From contig BGKB01000005.1 of the NCBI GenBank assembly GCA_003116975.1, forward strand, positions 377,880 to 441,879: 64,000 bases of DNA. Direction: 5' to 3'. The stretch is from Aurantiochytrium sp. KH105. Taxonomy: Eukaryota; Sar; Bigyra; Thraustochytrida; Thraustochytriidae. Numbering within the stretch: position 1 is the first letter of the stretch; each line of letters begins with the position of its first letter. Below, piece by piece: positions 8,922 through 18,699 of this stretch. The translations under genes were made by a program, and so were the position numbers. The notes below the pieces were generated by a model. That model was not told the origin of the DNA, searched no databases, and saw only the letters and a program-made list of their open reading frames with translations.

Positions 8922-10415
8922 ATGGGTCACGCAGAGGAGAGCGAGAAGGTGCTGACGTCGGGCGCCGGCGTGCCGCTGCCCTCGGACCAGTACACCAAGT
9001 CGGCCGGCAAGTATGGTCCTCTGCTGATGGAGGATTTCGCGTACCTTGAGAAGAGCGCGCACTTCAACCGCGAGCGCATCCCGGAGCGCGTGGTGCACGC
9101 CGTTGGCGCCGGCGCGCACGGCACCTTCAAGGTCACCGATGATATCTCGCACCTCTCGTGCGCCAAGATCTTCGGCGAGGTCGGCAAGGAAACCCCCCTC
9201 TTTGCCCGCTTCTCCACGGTCGCCCGCAGCAAGGGCGGTGGCGACATCTACCGCGACGTGCGCGGCTTCGCCGTGAACTTTGACACCGAAGACGGCGTCT
9301 GGTCGATGGTGGGCAACATGACGCCCATCTTCTTCGTGCGCGACCCGATTCGCTTCATGGATTTCATCCACAGCCAAAAGGAGCACCCGGAAAAGTACTG
9401 GCGCCAGGACTCGATGTGGTGGGACTTCTGGAGCCACACCCCGGAGAGCGTGCACCAGGTCCTCCTGCTTATGAGCGACATGGGCGCGCCCATGGGCTGG
9501 CGCCACCACAACGGATACGGCTCGCACACGTTCAGCCTCATCAACGACAAGGGTGAGCACGTTTGGTGCAAGTTCCACTTCAAGACCGAGCAGGGCCGCA
9601 AGTTCTTCACCGAGGAGCAGTGGCAGCGCCTCGAGGGCGTCGAGCCCCGCTGGGCCACCAAGGATCTCTTCCAGGCCATCGATGACGGCAACTTCCCCAA
9701 GTGGACCATGTACATCCAGACCATGACGGACGAGCAGGCCAAGAACTTCAAGTGGAACCCCTTTGACCTTACCAAGGTCTGGCCGCACAAGGACTTTCCC
9801 CTGCAAAAGGTCGGTGTCATGGAGCTCAACCGCAACCCGGACAACTACTACGCCGAGGTCGAGCAGTCCGCCTTTGCGCCGCACAACGTCGTGCCTGGCA
9901 TTGGTCTTTCCCCGGACCCGATGCTCCAGGCCCGCGTGCACTCGTATGCGGACGCCCACCGCTACCGTCTTGGCGTGAACTACGAGCAGATCCCGGTCAA
10001 CAAGCCCAAGAACTCCGAGGTCAACTCGCCGTACCGCGACGGCGCTATGCGCGTCGATGGCAACTACGGCTCTCGCATCAACTACGGCCGCACCAGCCAG
10101 GCCTACCCGCAGATCGACTCTAAGCGCCACCCCGAGCTTTCCTACAAGGTCGAGGGCGCTGTGCAGCGCAGCGACTGGGGCGCCGAGGACGACATTTACG
10201 AGCAGCCCAAGATGTTCCTCGACGTCCTCAAGGACGACGAGATCGAGCGTATGATTGGTAACATTTCGGGCTCTCTCGGCGCCTGCCCCAAGGAGACGCG
10301 CGATCGCCAGCTCGGCATCTTCAAGAAGATTGACGAGAAGTTCGCTGAGCGCATTGAGAAGGCTATGGAGGGCTTTGAGGCTCCCAAGCTCGAGTTCACC
10401 CCTGGCAAGGAGTAA
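8922..10415 (+). CDS. CAT: Catalase, small-subunit monofunctional haem type
   Basis: The 497-residue product breaks down hydrogen peroxide to water and oxygen. The active-site region ERIPERVVHAVGAGAHG (about residues 48-64) holds the distal His. VRGFAVNF and VGNMTPIFFVRDP (about 110-150) carry the conserved Asn. The proximal haem-ligand signature RVHSYADAHRYRLG sits near 335-348 with the Tyr ligand. Length matches clade-3 catalases (about 480-530 aa). The start has A at -3 and follows the AAGGC array. The C-terminus ends PGKE, with no SKL-type peroxisomal signal, so location (peroxisome through another signal, or cytosol) is open. Third codon positions are almost all G or C, which creates a long open frame on the opposite strand. 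Confidence 0.97.
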   Translation: MGHAEESEKVLTSGAGVPLPSDQYTKSAGKYGPLLMEDFAYLEKSAHFNRERIPERVVHAVGAGAHGTFKVTDDISHLSCAKIFGEVGKETPLFARFSTVARSKGGGDIYRDVRGFAVNFDTEDGVWSMVGNMTPIFFVRDPIRFMDFIHSQKEHPEKYWRQDSMWWDFWSHTPESVHQVLLLMSDMGAPMGWRHHNGYGSHTFSLINDKGEHVWCKFHFKTEQGRKFFTEEQWQRLEGVEPRWATKDLFQAIDDGNFPKWTMYIQTMTDEQAKNFKWNPFDLTKVWPHKDFPLQKVGVMELNRNPDNYYAEVEQSAFAPHNVVPGIGLSPDPMLQARVHSYADAHRYRLGVNYEQIPVNKPKNSEVNSPYRDGAMRVDGNYGSRINYGRTSQAYPQIDSKRHPELSYKVEGAVQRSDWGAEDDIYEQPKMFLDVLKDDEIERMIGNISGSLGACPKETRDRQLGIFKKIDEKFAERIEKAMEGFEAPKLEFTPGKE

Positions 10416-11111
10416 ATAGAAAGAATACACCTGTAAAATCATAACGTCAAGCTCTTTCCCCTCTTCTTTCTCTGCAATACGACTATACGTATGAATATAA
10501 ACGCTGCATCGATTTACTTTGACCTTTTTTTATTCAAGAATAAACAAGGGGCGAATCTACCACGGCGACGATGAGGAGGAGGAAACGGTGGTTAATTTTT
10601 TAACCTTGTTTTCTGCCTCCTGCGACCGGCTTGGGTTTTTATCGCTCAAATGTTTTTTCAAATGTCGACCTTGCAAATCAAAGGCATCACTTACTACTGC
10701 AGCGCCTGAAAGTAGTCGCAAGCAAGAGAAGCATCGTGTAAAGTAAAGCATTCACGCTTCTTCCATGTTCTTCCATGAAAAGCCAGCCCAGCTTTGAAGT
10801 TTCCGCTGCCAAGCACGCACAATCTTCTTTCGGTTCAAAAACGAAACATAAGGCAAATTCAGATCTGCGTTGGGTTTTATTATGATGATCAAATGGACCG
10901 AGGCAACAGGGTTTGCAGGTGCAGGCTATTCTGGCTCAAAGTCTGACGCATATCACAAAAAGTAAGCGAGTGTTTCGTTTCCTCGGAGGGCATGCGCACG
11001 AGGTGTCAGGTGGGAGCGGGGTGAGCGAACAAAAGGTTTTCAAAACATGTCTCCTCCTTCTCTCGCTCTCATTCTCTCTCTTTCTTTTTCATGTTTTCAT
11101 CACTGCGTCTC
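10416..11111. other. Convergent 3' spacer between catalase and the Na+/Ca2+ exchanger
   Basis: AT-richer than its flanks. An AATAAA lies near 10540, consistent with catalase polyadenylation. A T/C-rich run at about 11045-11095 would be an A/G-rich tail region for the exchanger transcript. No gene supported. Confidence 0.6.
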
Positions 11112-13157
11112 TTAAGCCATCTCCGCTGCGATAATGCAGATGAGGAAGACAAAGTAGAGAAGAAGCATGGCCTTGGCGCCCAAAAGAGTGAGCTTCCAGT
11201 CCTGCCAGATAATGATGATGATAAGCGAGATAATCATCATGATGATGACCGCAAGAGAAAAGGCGACTGCGCCAGTCTCGACAGGCAGAGGGGTCCCCGT
11301 GTAGAGGTTGCTGATCAGCCAGGGAATGGGCAGGCCCACGAGAATGTCAAAGATGTTGCTGCCAATGCTGCTCGAAACAGCCATGTCTCCATAGCCGAGC
11401 TTGCTGACAAAAACAGACGACAAGAGATCCGGGCAACTCGTACCGGCCGCGAGAATCGTAAAGCCGAGCACGGTATCAGGCATGCCGACTGTATCTCCAA
11501 AAGTTTCTGCGGCAAAAACCATAAGCCAGGTGTAGATTGCAATCCAGATGAGAGACATGAAGAAGCCATAGACGATTGCAAAGGGCCGAAAACGCGGGTT
11601 CACCGTATCCAGAGTGTCAAAGTTGTAGTGCACCGTAAAGTTTGCAATCAAGACCGGGATCACGAGAATGTAGAGTAGGTTGTTCACAATAACAATGTAC
11701 CATGGGCGATCGCCGTTAAAGTGCATCCAGCGGGTCGGACGCATGCGCGGTGCCACCACTTCAACGTCATCGTCTTCATCGCCCATCTCCTTGATCACCT
11801 CACTCTGGGCAAGTGCCATGTCTCCGCCATAGACAGCACTTGCAATGTCCGTGCCAGCACCTTGCGACGACACGGCCGAGTCAACGCGAGACATGGCCTC
11901 ACCGCCCGGGCGGTAGCCGCGGAAAGACCTTCTGCTCCCTTCGCTGGGGAGGTTCCGGGCCGAAGAAGACCACCGCAAATTGCGCGTGGTCGATGTGACA
12001 ACCAAGCTCTTGCTGCTCCCCTGGTTGCTTGCGCTTTCGACAGAGTCGTCATCGCGGTCAGTCTCACTTGGAAGCTCGCGGTGGCTCTCTTGAACCTGGG
12101 CAAGCTTGAGCTTGGGCGTGTACGACGTCGTCTTGGGCTCGGCCTGGGAAGGCCGAGTCGTTTCGATGTCGGTTGCGGTGGAGTCCGCGTCCGACTCACC
12201 ATCAATGATACCGCGTTGGGCCTTGGGCACGATAAAGGACATGTGCTTCTCGATAAAGATCTTGATGGGCGTCTGGACAACCATGAGAAAGCAGTAGAGG
12301 ATGTACATGACAAAGAGAATCACAGCCTCCCAGGTAAGAATGTAGCCTCCATCGGTAAAGTTGCAGGTGCCCGACACCAATCCGTCCGAGGAGCAAAAGT
12401 AGAACAAGGCGAGAACGAAGAGACCAAGCACATACGAGGTCGAGTCCCGGAGCAAGGGCCACCATGTGAGTGGCAGGGGCTCCCACGGCCAAGGATCGTC
12501 CATGGACTTGCGCCCCTCGCGTCGATCGACAACCTCCTGACGCGGGCGGGCAAAGTACGCGCAGGCCGCAATGACAGCCAAAATGTTGAAGATGGCGCTA
12601 CCCACAATAGTTCCGAAACCCGTGCCGGTGAGCTCAAAGACGGAGATGAGAGAGGTGAAAAACTCGGGGGCCGAGCCGCCGGCCGCCATCAAGGTGGCAC
12701 CAGCCACGTCCTCGTCGATATTGGTTTCTTTGACAATGTAATCCATGATGCTCACAAAGTCCTCATCCACAACGATGGCCAAGGTCCAGAACATGTAAAT
12801 CATGATGGCAATGGTGAGCGGAATGTAACCGAGCGCGTCACTGCAGAGCGCCGTGCCCTTGGTTTGGAGCTTGCCGTCGCGAAAAGGGTTAAAGGTTGAC
12901 ACGCATTCATCGGCTAGTCTGCGCGCCGTCAAGTCATGATCGTCTCCGATAAGGTCCGTCTCCCCATTGAAGCCGTGCACGGCCGCCATGAGCGCGAGGC
13001 CGACCAGGGCGCCGCTCACGACGACGGCAAGCTTGGCAAACACCGTGGTTTTCCACGCATTTGCCTGCGCACGACGAACACGTTCGAGCCCGGCTTCGCC
13101 GTCGCGAATCGCCGGCGCTAGAAACCTGTAGCGCCGTGGCAGATGGACGACGGTCAT
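11112..13157 (-). CDS. K+-dependent Na+/Ca2+ exchanger (NCKX/SLC24 type)
   Basis: ATG at 13157 is the first in the frame (A at -3); the protein has 681 residues. One hydrophobic segment (about 38-60) precedes two clusters of membrane helices split by a long Ser/Thr/Asp-rich cytosolic loop (about 290-480). The first ion-binding repeat, GATLMAAGGSAPEFF, is at about 153-167. The second, near 560-605, reads AAGTSCPDLLSS and SSSIGSNIFDILVGLP. The Glu of GGSAPE and the Asp residues of TSCPD and SNIFD are those that NCKX uses for Ca2+ and K+; NCX-type proteins lack the last Asp. It would extrude or sequester Ca2+ in exchange for Na+ with K+ co-transport. The gene is convergent with catalase. Length fits SLC24 proteins (about 500-1,100 aa). 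Confidence 0.95.
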   Translation of the reverse strand: MTVVHLPRRYRFLAPAIRDGEAGLERVRRAQANAWKTTVFAKLAVVVSGALVGLALMAAVHGFNGETDLIGDDHDLTARRLADECVSTFNPFRDGKLQTKGTALCSDALGYIPLTIAIMIYMFWTLAIVVDEDFVSIMDYIVKETNIDEDVAGATLMAAGGSAPEFFTSLISVFELTGTGFGTIVGSAIFNILAVIAACAYFARPRQEVVDRREGRKSMDDPWPWEPLPLTWWPLLRDSTSYVLGLFVLALFYFCSSDGLVSGTCNFTDGGYILTWEAVILFVMYILYCFLMVVQTPIKIFIEKHMSFIVPKAQRGIIDGESDADSTATDIETTRPSQAEPKTTSYTPKLKLAQVQESHRELPSETDRDDDSVESASNQGSSKSLVVTSTTRNLRWSSSARNLPSEGSRRSFRGYRPGGEAMSRVDSAVSSQGAGTDIASAVYGGDMALAQSEVIKEMGDEDDDVEVVAPRMRPTRWMHFNGDRPWYIVIVNNLLYILVIPVLIANFTVHYNFDTLDTVNPRFRPFAIVYGFFMSLIWIAIYTWLMVFAAETFGDTVGMPDTVLGFTILAAGTSCPDLLSSVFVSKLGYGDMAVSSSIGSNIFDILVGLPIPWLISNLYTGTPLPVETGAVAFSLAVIIMMIISLIIIIIWQDWKLTLLGAKAMLLLYFVFLICIIAAEMA

Positions 13158-15648
13158 CTTCTTTGTCGCTCGCTCCTCGCCGCACTGAGCTTGGGGGTCT
13201 GTTTGCCTTCTGCGGCTTCTCACTGGTTTGGTTTGCGGTCGTTTGAAGGCCCCCACGTGCCGGACACGCGTGTGTTGGCTCAATAGAGACTGGATCGATC
13301 GATCGAGCGAGCGAGCGTCAGAGCAAGCGTCAGAGCGCTTTTGAGGGGTCGGCCGATTCCAAAGTAACACCTCTCGCTGCTGACAGTGACTCGCGCCAAT
13401 GTTTGTGGAATGTAGGTGGGATGGACCAAGCGATCAATGCACGAATGAATGTATCACGGCTTGCTTGCGTACTAGGCGCCGCGCTGGAAACCCAGACCTC
13501 GTCTTCCTCCTTCCCTCCCTCTCTCTGTCACGAATGGCCCAGCCGCGTATTAGTATTATGCCGTCCCGCGCCGTACAGTCAACTGCAGGCGGGCGAGCGG
13601 AGAAGCTCCGCCCCCGATCTCGCAGGCAGGCGAAAGCAGGAGCGTGACAACGTCGCGAAAGAGGGACGGCCCGCGCACGAACCAGCTGGCTCGTGGCGTT
13701 GCGCGCGCCCGCTCCTGGCCGCCCGTGTCGCTCGCTCCTTCCCTCGCTCGCTCCCTCGCTCGCTCGCTCAAGGCGAAGGCCTAGGCGCGGCAAGGAATGC
13801 GCGGCACGCGCGATCGCCGGCCGTACGCTACGCTACGCTGCGCTAAGGCGGCGCCGCTCCGGAGGCGCGGCGGGAGGCCGACGCGCGGCGCGAAGCTAGC
13901 GAAGCTAGCGAGCGAGCGGGCTCAGCGCGGGCTCGGCGCCGGCGCTTGACCGGGCTGGCTTTGAGGTCTGCCTGGCTGCCTGGCTGCCTGCCTTGACTGT
14001 CGCCTGCGCCTGTCCGTGTGTATATGTCTATTCTGCAGTATCTGCACTGCTTCTCCACCGCTAATAAAAAAATTCTAGGCAGGTAAAAACTAGGCGACTG
14101 GAACCGCGCTCGCGGGGCGGGAAACCCGGCCGCGCGCGCCTCGCCGTCGCAGGCGCCGGGCCGTCCCGCCGGGCGGGCCTCCAGCGCTCGCTGGCCGCGG
14201 CGCGGCGCCGGGAGCGGGGAGCGGGAGCGAGGGAGGGCGAGAGCGAGGGGGGGAGGGGGGGAGAGGGAGCGAGGGGGGCCTGCGCGAGCGGTGGCGGGAG
14301 ACTTGCGCTTGCTCCGACGGCACGTGCAGAGCGAAGGGCCGCGCGGCGCGTGCACGCAGCAGCAGACACTACTACGATATACTATAAAGAAGGATAGCAA
14401 GAGGGTGTGTGGCAGGTGTGTGGAAGTGAAAAATGGGAGAAAAATAGGATTTACTGTTAGAAATAGAGTAAAGGGGGGCTGTAAGAACGAATGATGATGC
14501 AAGGATGGAAAGAAGTTGGCGCATGGTGGCTGGGCGTGGCGTGACTGGAGCTGAGCTGAGCGGAGCGGAGCTGAGCTGACTGTGAGGCCGCGCGATTGGC
14601 TGACCGCCGCGACCATCAGCCAGGGCAGCCTCGCGCTGCAGCTGGCTGGCCGAGGGGGCCAGCGCGTCCGTTGATCAACAATCCCAGTCTCCGGTTCGAG
14701 GTGCACACGCAAACACCTCGCCGGCAGAAAAGACCCAGCGCGGGGCCTTTCCAGCGGACGTTGCGAAGTGCGCAAGCAGGGCCCGAGCCAGCGCGTAAGG
14801 GCACGCGCGGAGTCTTTGCGTTGACGGTATAGTATATATACCATTTCGTCAATCTTCTTCGGCCATGGCGGGCCGTTCTTCTTCACATCAAAATCAAGCA
14901 AGACCTCTCGCCGTCATCTGCAGCTGCAGCAGCTGCTTCCGCCTGCAGCGGCGGCAGCAGCGGTGCAGCTCACACCTCGCGGATCCTCGTGGACGCCGAT
15001 GCACTGCCAAGCTGTGCAGACCGCGCAAAGCGTTCCCCGGCCGTCTCTGCCGTCGCGGCCGACCCGCGACGGCTGGTGGCTGGCTCCGATTCATCCGCTG
15101 GCCGATCAACTACAGGCTCCTCACAGATTCTTGGGACAACAGAATGCCCAGATGCGGCTGCATCCAGGCATGCCTGGGCGGAAACTTGCGTGGGCAGAAA
15201 CTGCAACCAAGCAGCAGTATAGCACCTGCGGCGAGCAGGTTCTTTTGGCTGCGTGTTGCAGCCACGATGACGGACACAGACGTCGCGGGTTCGTTCACCG
15301 CGCTGTGCATCCGGGGGTGCAATCCCGGCGGGGACCCCAAGCAACATCTTGATGGGGACCTCTCGAGTTGATCACGCGAGACTGGAAGTCCGACGTAGTA
15401 ATCAGACCTAAAATGGTGATGGCAAGTTGGGTCTGTTTATACGAAAACGTCCGCATGGAGCAGCGCACTGCAGTGCGACCACTGCCCGCCCAGGCTTGGC
15501 GCTGGGCCCCGCCCGGGCGTGGCGTCGTCCGGGCCTCGCGGAGTAGGACTGCGTCGCCACAAACCGCCTTTCCGCTTGTTTGTTTGGTTGATTCGTTGGA
15601 TTTTCCAAAGATTGTCGTCGTTCGTTGCTCGAAAGCAGTGCCCAAAAA
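13158..15648. other. Divergent 2.5-kb promoter region (NCKX / PH-filamin gene)
   Basis: No supported gene. It contains GATCGATCGATC running into GCGA repeats at 13293-13317, CGCT-type repeats near 13725-13775 and a G-run block at about 14209-14278. A TATA-like palindromic string lies at about 14828-14841. CpG density is very high between 13550 and 14330. Confidence 0.6.
14209..14278 (+). promoter_or_regulatory. G-quadruplex-prone G-run block
   Basis: Successive runs of three to seven G separated by one to five bases meet the usual G3+N1-7 pattern for more than four runs on the plus strand. It lies in the divergent spacer, about 1.05 kb from the NCKX start and 1.4 kb from the PH-filamin start. 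Regulatory function is inference. Confidence 0.55.
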
Positions 15649-17916
15649 ATGCAACGCGAGGCTGCCGCGCCAGACGCGCTCGCAGAGGCGTACCTGCGCG
15701 ACGGCGGGTGGCTCAACGTCCTAGAGCGCACCCAGGATGGTCTCGAAAAATGGACGCGCTGCTACGGCGTCATCAACGTCGGCACGCAGGTTTTCGAGGT
15801 CTCAGAGGCACCTCTGGCGGACGCAGAACGCCTCTTTGCCGGACCCGTGCGCGCAGTGCGCTACGAATCCGGTAGCAAAACCTTTGAAGTTACCTTCGCC
15901 CCGCACGACCAGGTTGCCGAATTCCGATGCACGCGCAACGCCATCGCCCACGCGCCCACACACGGCGATGACAAAGGGGTTTCCCACGATGATGTCGTTG
16001 CCGCGGCCAGTTGGGCCATGTCTTTGCGAGCGCTCATCGACGAATCAAGAATCCCATCGTCAAAGCTTCTTCCCGCGCTTCGCGCCACAACCTCTACAAC
16101 CCTTGATCGCGCCCCGCGCTTGCACGAACACGGCACCAACGCAAACATGCTTTCCCAGGCCGGGAAAAACAAACATATCCATCCTGACGAACACGAGGCC
16201 CACGATGTATTCCCGTGGCCTCCTCGGCCGCGAACGCTACCGTGGTGCGGCTACATGCTCGTTCTAGCAGAGCCCGTCTCGCAAAAGTGGCGCGAAACAT
16301 TCATAGTACTAGGTCCCGACGCCATTGCTGAACTTTCGGCTCCGGCGCGCGGCGCCGTGCTTTTTCTCTGGAAAAATGATCCCGAAGCGCCCACACATGT
16401 ACGTCTTGCACGGCCACGCGCAAATGGACCGCTGGAGGTGCACCTTGTGAGCTGCGAACCGGCCTTTCTTTCCACAGATGACCCGACTCCGGCCACGGAG
16501 GAGGTCTGCCTCCGCATGATCTCCCAAACCGATGAATTGACCTTTGCATGGGCGCACGCTCTTTGCACCTGGCTTACCGCTCAAGAAACATCCTCTTGCA
16601 TCTCCGCGCCCATCCGTTGGACCGTAGCCTCGAGTGTGGCACGCCATTGCGCATCACAGGTCCTTTTGCACGGAGTCCGGGGCGACGAAGCAGCGCAAAA
16701 TGCCGCGAGCGCCCTAGCGTGCGCGATCGACGGCCCACATCTTGTGCACGTGTCTCGTGAGCCTTACAAGTTTCGCTTGCGTAGCTTGCTCCAAGATCGT
16801 CTTCCGACGGATGCCGCCACGCTTCTCCGAGGCCTCACGGCACGGATCGAGCGCGTTGGCGCCCCCAAAGCGCGCATGCGTCTCGACTGTCTAGGCCTCG
16901 ATCTTGCCGAGGCCGCCGCGATCGTGCATGACAAAGCAATGGACTTTCACGTTAAACCGTTCTTCCGCCAGGCCGCGCAATATCGTCTTCACGTGCACTA
17001 TCGTGGCTACGCAGTCTATGGCTCGCCTCTCAGGGTCAAGGCTGACCCTGGACCGCCCAGTCCATCACACTGTACCATAGGCGACCTGCGTGTGAAACGC
17101 GTGGACGACAAGAAACTATGCGTGGTCCAATTTACTGTTTCGCGTCGGGATGCTCTTCTCAATCTTCTTACGAATGCGAATTCCCCTTTTGAACATGTTT
17201 TTCAGGTCCAGATGGCTCCCGAGAGCCCGGGAAAGGTTGTTGACGTGCGACATGCAGAAATGGCCCAATGCACGGTGCACCTCGCGGTGCCCAGTGATGC
17301 GCAAGAAGTAAAGGTCGAGGTCACCCTCGCCGGTCATCCCGTGCGGGACTCTCCTTTCCTGATTAGCCTTCAGTCTCGCCAAGACCCAGACGCATCTGCA
17401 ATAGGAGAGGACCCGCAGACCTTTACGAAGGCCCCCAGTGAGGCATCTTTCTATCGTGATCTGCTGCAAACACTTTCTCTGACTTCACCGACCCGTGGAC
17501 CCGCCCCTTCGAATTCGCGTGAGGACCATAAGACGCGTCAAGCACCTCTTGGAGCCATGCCTAGCACGAGCAATCTTGTTGCTCTTGAAAAAGCCTACGC
17601 CCAGCTCACAGCCACGCTTGCGCCCCTCGCGCAAGTCGCACGCATTGAACGACTCGACGCAGCCCCTTCCGCCCAATGGAAGCGTCTGCTAAACCGTGAA
17701 CCCTACCTTCCTATCCTCCAAGAAACCCCTGTGGACCAAGTACTCAAACATTTGCGCGAATTAAGCATTGCGTTTTCCAAAAGCATGCTTCCGAATCGCC
17801 ATGTCCTTGTACAACAAATCGATGCCCTCGTGCAGGCCCTTGGGGCTTTACTTCAGCCTCATCGCAACAATTCCTCTTCGTCAACGTTCCGCTCAGCTCA
17901 CCACCACCAGCCGTAG
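15649..17916 (+). CDS. PH-like / filamin-repeat protein, 755 aa
   Basis: ATG at 15649 is the first Met codon of the frame. Residues about 15-130 read like a pleckstrin-homology fold: GGWLNVLERT, a Lys/Trp-containing beta segment, and a closing helix with W in ASWAMSLRALI. A second PH-like segment (about 205-315) starts WCGYMLVL with KWRETFIVL and ends in a Trp-containing helix. Two filamin-type immunoglobulin repeats follow; the first contains YRLHVHYRGYAVYGSPLRV (about 440-465) and the second VKVEVTLAGHPVRDSPFLI. The last 150 residues are Ser/Pro-rich then helical. PH domains usually bind phosphoinositides and filamin repeats bind cytoskeletal or membrane partners, so a membrane-cytoskeleton adaptor is plausible. 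The combination is not one I recognise as a named protein. Confidence 0.8.
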   Translation: MQREAAAPDALAEAYLRDGGWLNVLERTQDGLEKWTRCYGVINVGTQVFEVSEAPLADAERLFAGPVRAVRYESGSKTFEVTFAPHDQVAEFRCTRNAIAHAPTHGDDKGVSHDDVVAAASWAMSLRALIDESRIPSSKLLPALRATTSTTLDRAPRLHEHGTNANMLSQAGKNKHIHPDEHEAHDVFPWPPRPRTLPWCGYMLVLAEPVSQKWRETFIVLGPDAIAELSAPARGAVLFLWKNDPEAPTHVRLARPRANGPLEVHLVSCEPAFLSTDDPTPATEEVCLRMISQTDELTFAWAHALCTWLTAQETSSCISAPIRWTVASSVARHCASQVLLHGVRGDEAAQNAASALACAIDGPHLVHVSREPYKFRLRSLLQDRLPTDAATLLRGLTARIERVGAPKARMRLDCLGLDLAEAAAIVHDKAMDFHVKPFFRQAAQYRLHVHYRGYAVYGSPLRVKADPGPPSPSHCTIGDLRVKRVDDKKLCVVQFTVSRRDALLNLLTNANSPFEHVFQVQMAPESPGKVVDVRHAEMAQCTVHLAVPSDAQEVKVEVTLAGHPVRDSPFLISLQSRQDPDASAIGEDPQTFTKAPSEASFYRDLLQTLSLTSPTRGPAPSNSREDHKTRQAPLGAMPSTSNLVALEKAYAQLTATLAPLAQVARIERLDAAPSAQWKRLLNREPYLPILQETPVDQVLKHLRELSIAFSKSMLPNRHVLVQQIDALVQALGALLQPHRNNSSSSTFRSAHHHQP

Positions 17917-18699
17917 GCCTAGACCCCTAAGTTAGGTAAAAGATACCATTTGCTAGGAAAAGGGTGCATCTCAGACGGGTCGCTTTTACAAAAGTTGCCA
18001 ACGCAAACTCTCTCTCTCTCTCAAACGCTCACATTTTGGGACGCTTTTCTTTCCATCTTTGAAGAAAGGAAAAGCCAACAAACGTCTCCCTGCGAGATGA
18101 ATTTTGACCTCAAGACCGATGCGAAGAAAGATCTGCCGCTCGCCAACAAAATAATATAGAGATTAAAAATGATGAGTTCGCTCGGTGCGCTTTGCATTCG
18201 TTCGCCAAGATTAGCCCAAATCGCGAGCTTATGCTTTTCAATGTAAATCAACAGCAAGGCAGGCCCATCCTCCCTTGGCGAAGGCCTACGAACAAACAGG
18301 GAAAAAAATGGAAATGAACGAAAGAAAGAAAAAAAAAATCAAACCGCGAGGACCAACGTTGCGGGCCAAATCCGCTTGCGCAGTGGCCCGGCGCGGAGGC
18401 AAGCAGCGCGACGGCGCGTAGCGCTGGCCACAGAAGACTTTGCTCGTGCGCGGGCCCTACCATCTTCTTGTCCAAGGACGTGCGCTGGCGCAGCTTGAGA
18501 GATAGGAGGCATCAATCGGTTGCTCGTGCCAGCTCCTGGGCATCCAACCTCGCTTTGCCCGTGTCTAGCCGGGAAACTACAGGTGGATCACGGAGTGGCC
18601 TAGGGCTGCAAGCACCGCTGCTGCAGTTGCCTCTGTCGCTACTGCCGTGACAGTAATCCTCGTTTCCTTCAAGCATAGGCTCGGATCAGCGCAAAAAAG
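17917..18699. other. Spacer / TRRAP promoter region
   Basis: Contains a CT dinucleotide run near 18009-18022 and A-rich runs near 18300-18345. No gene supported; the last 100 bp are the TRRAP leader. Confidence 0.6.

Noticed and set aside
8538-10442. 634-codon open frame antisense to catalase
   Set aside because: It mirrors catalase codons whose third positions are nearly all G or C, so stop codons are rare on the opposite strand. The product is Leu/Val/Ala/Arg repeats with no domain, and catalase conservation explains the sequence.
11721-12899. 392-codon open frame antisense to the Na+/Ca2+ exchanger
   Set aside because: Same codon-bias shadow effect; the minus-strand protein has clear NCKX motifs and this frame has none.
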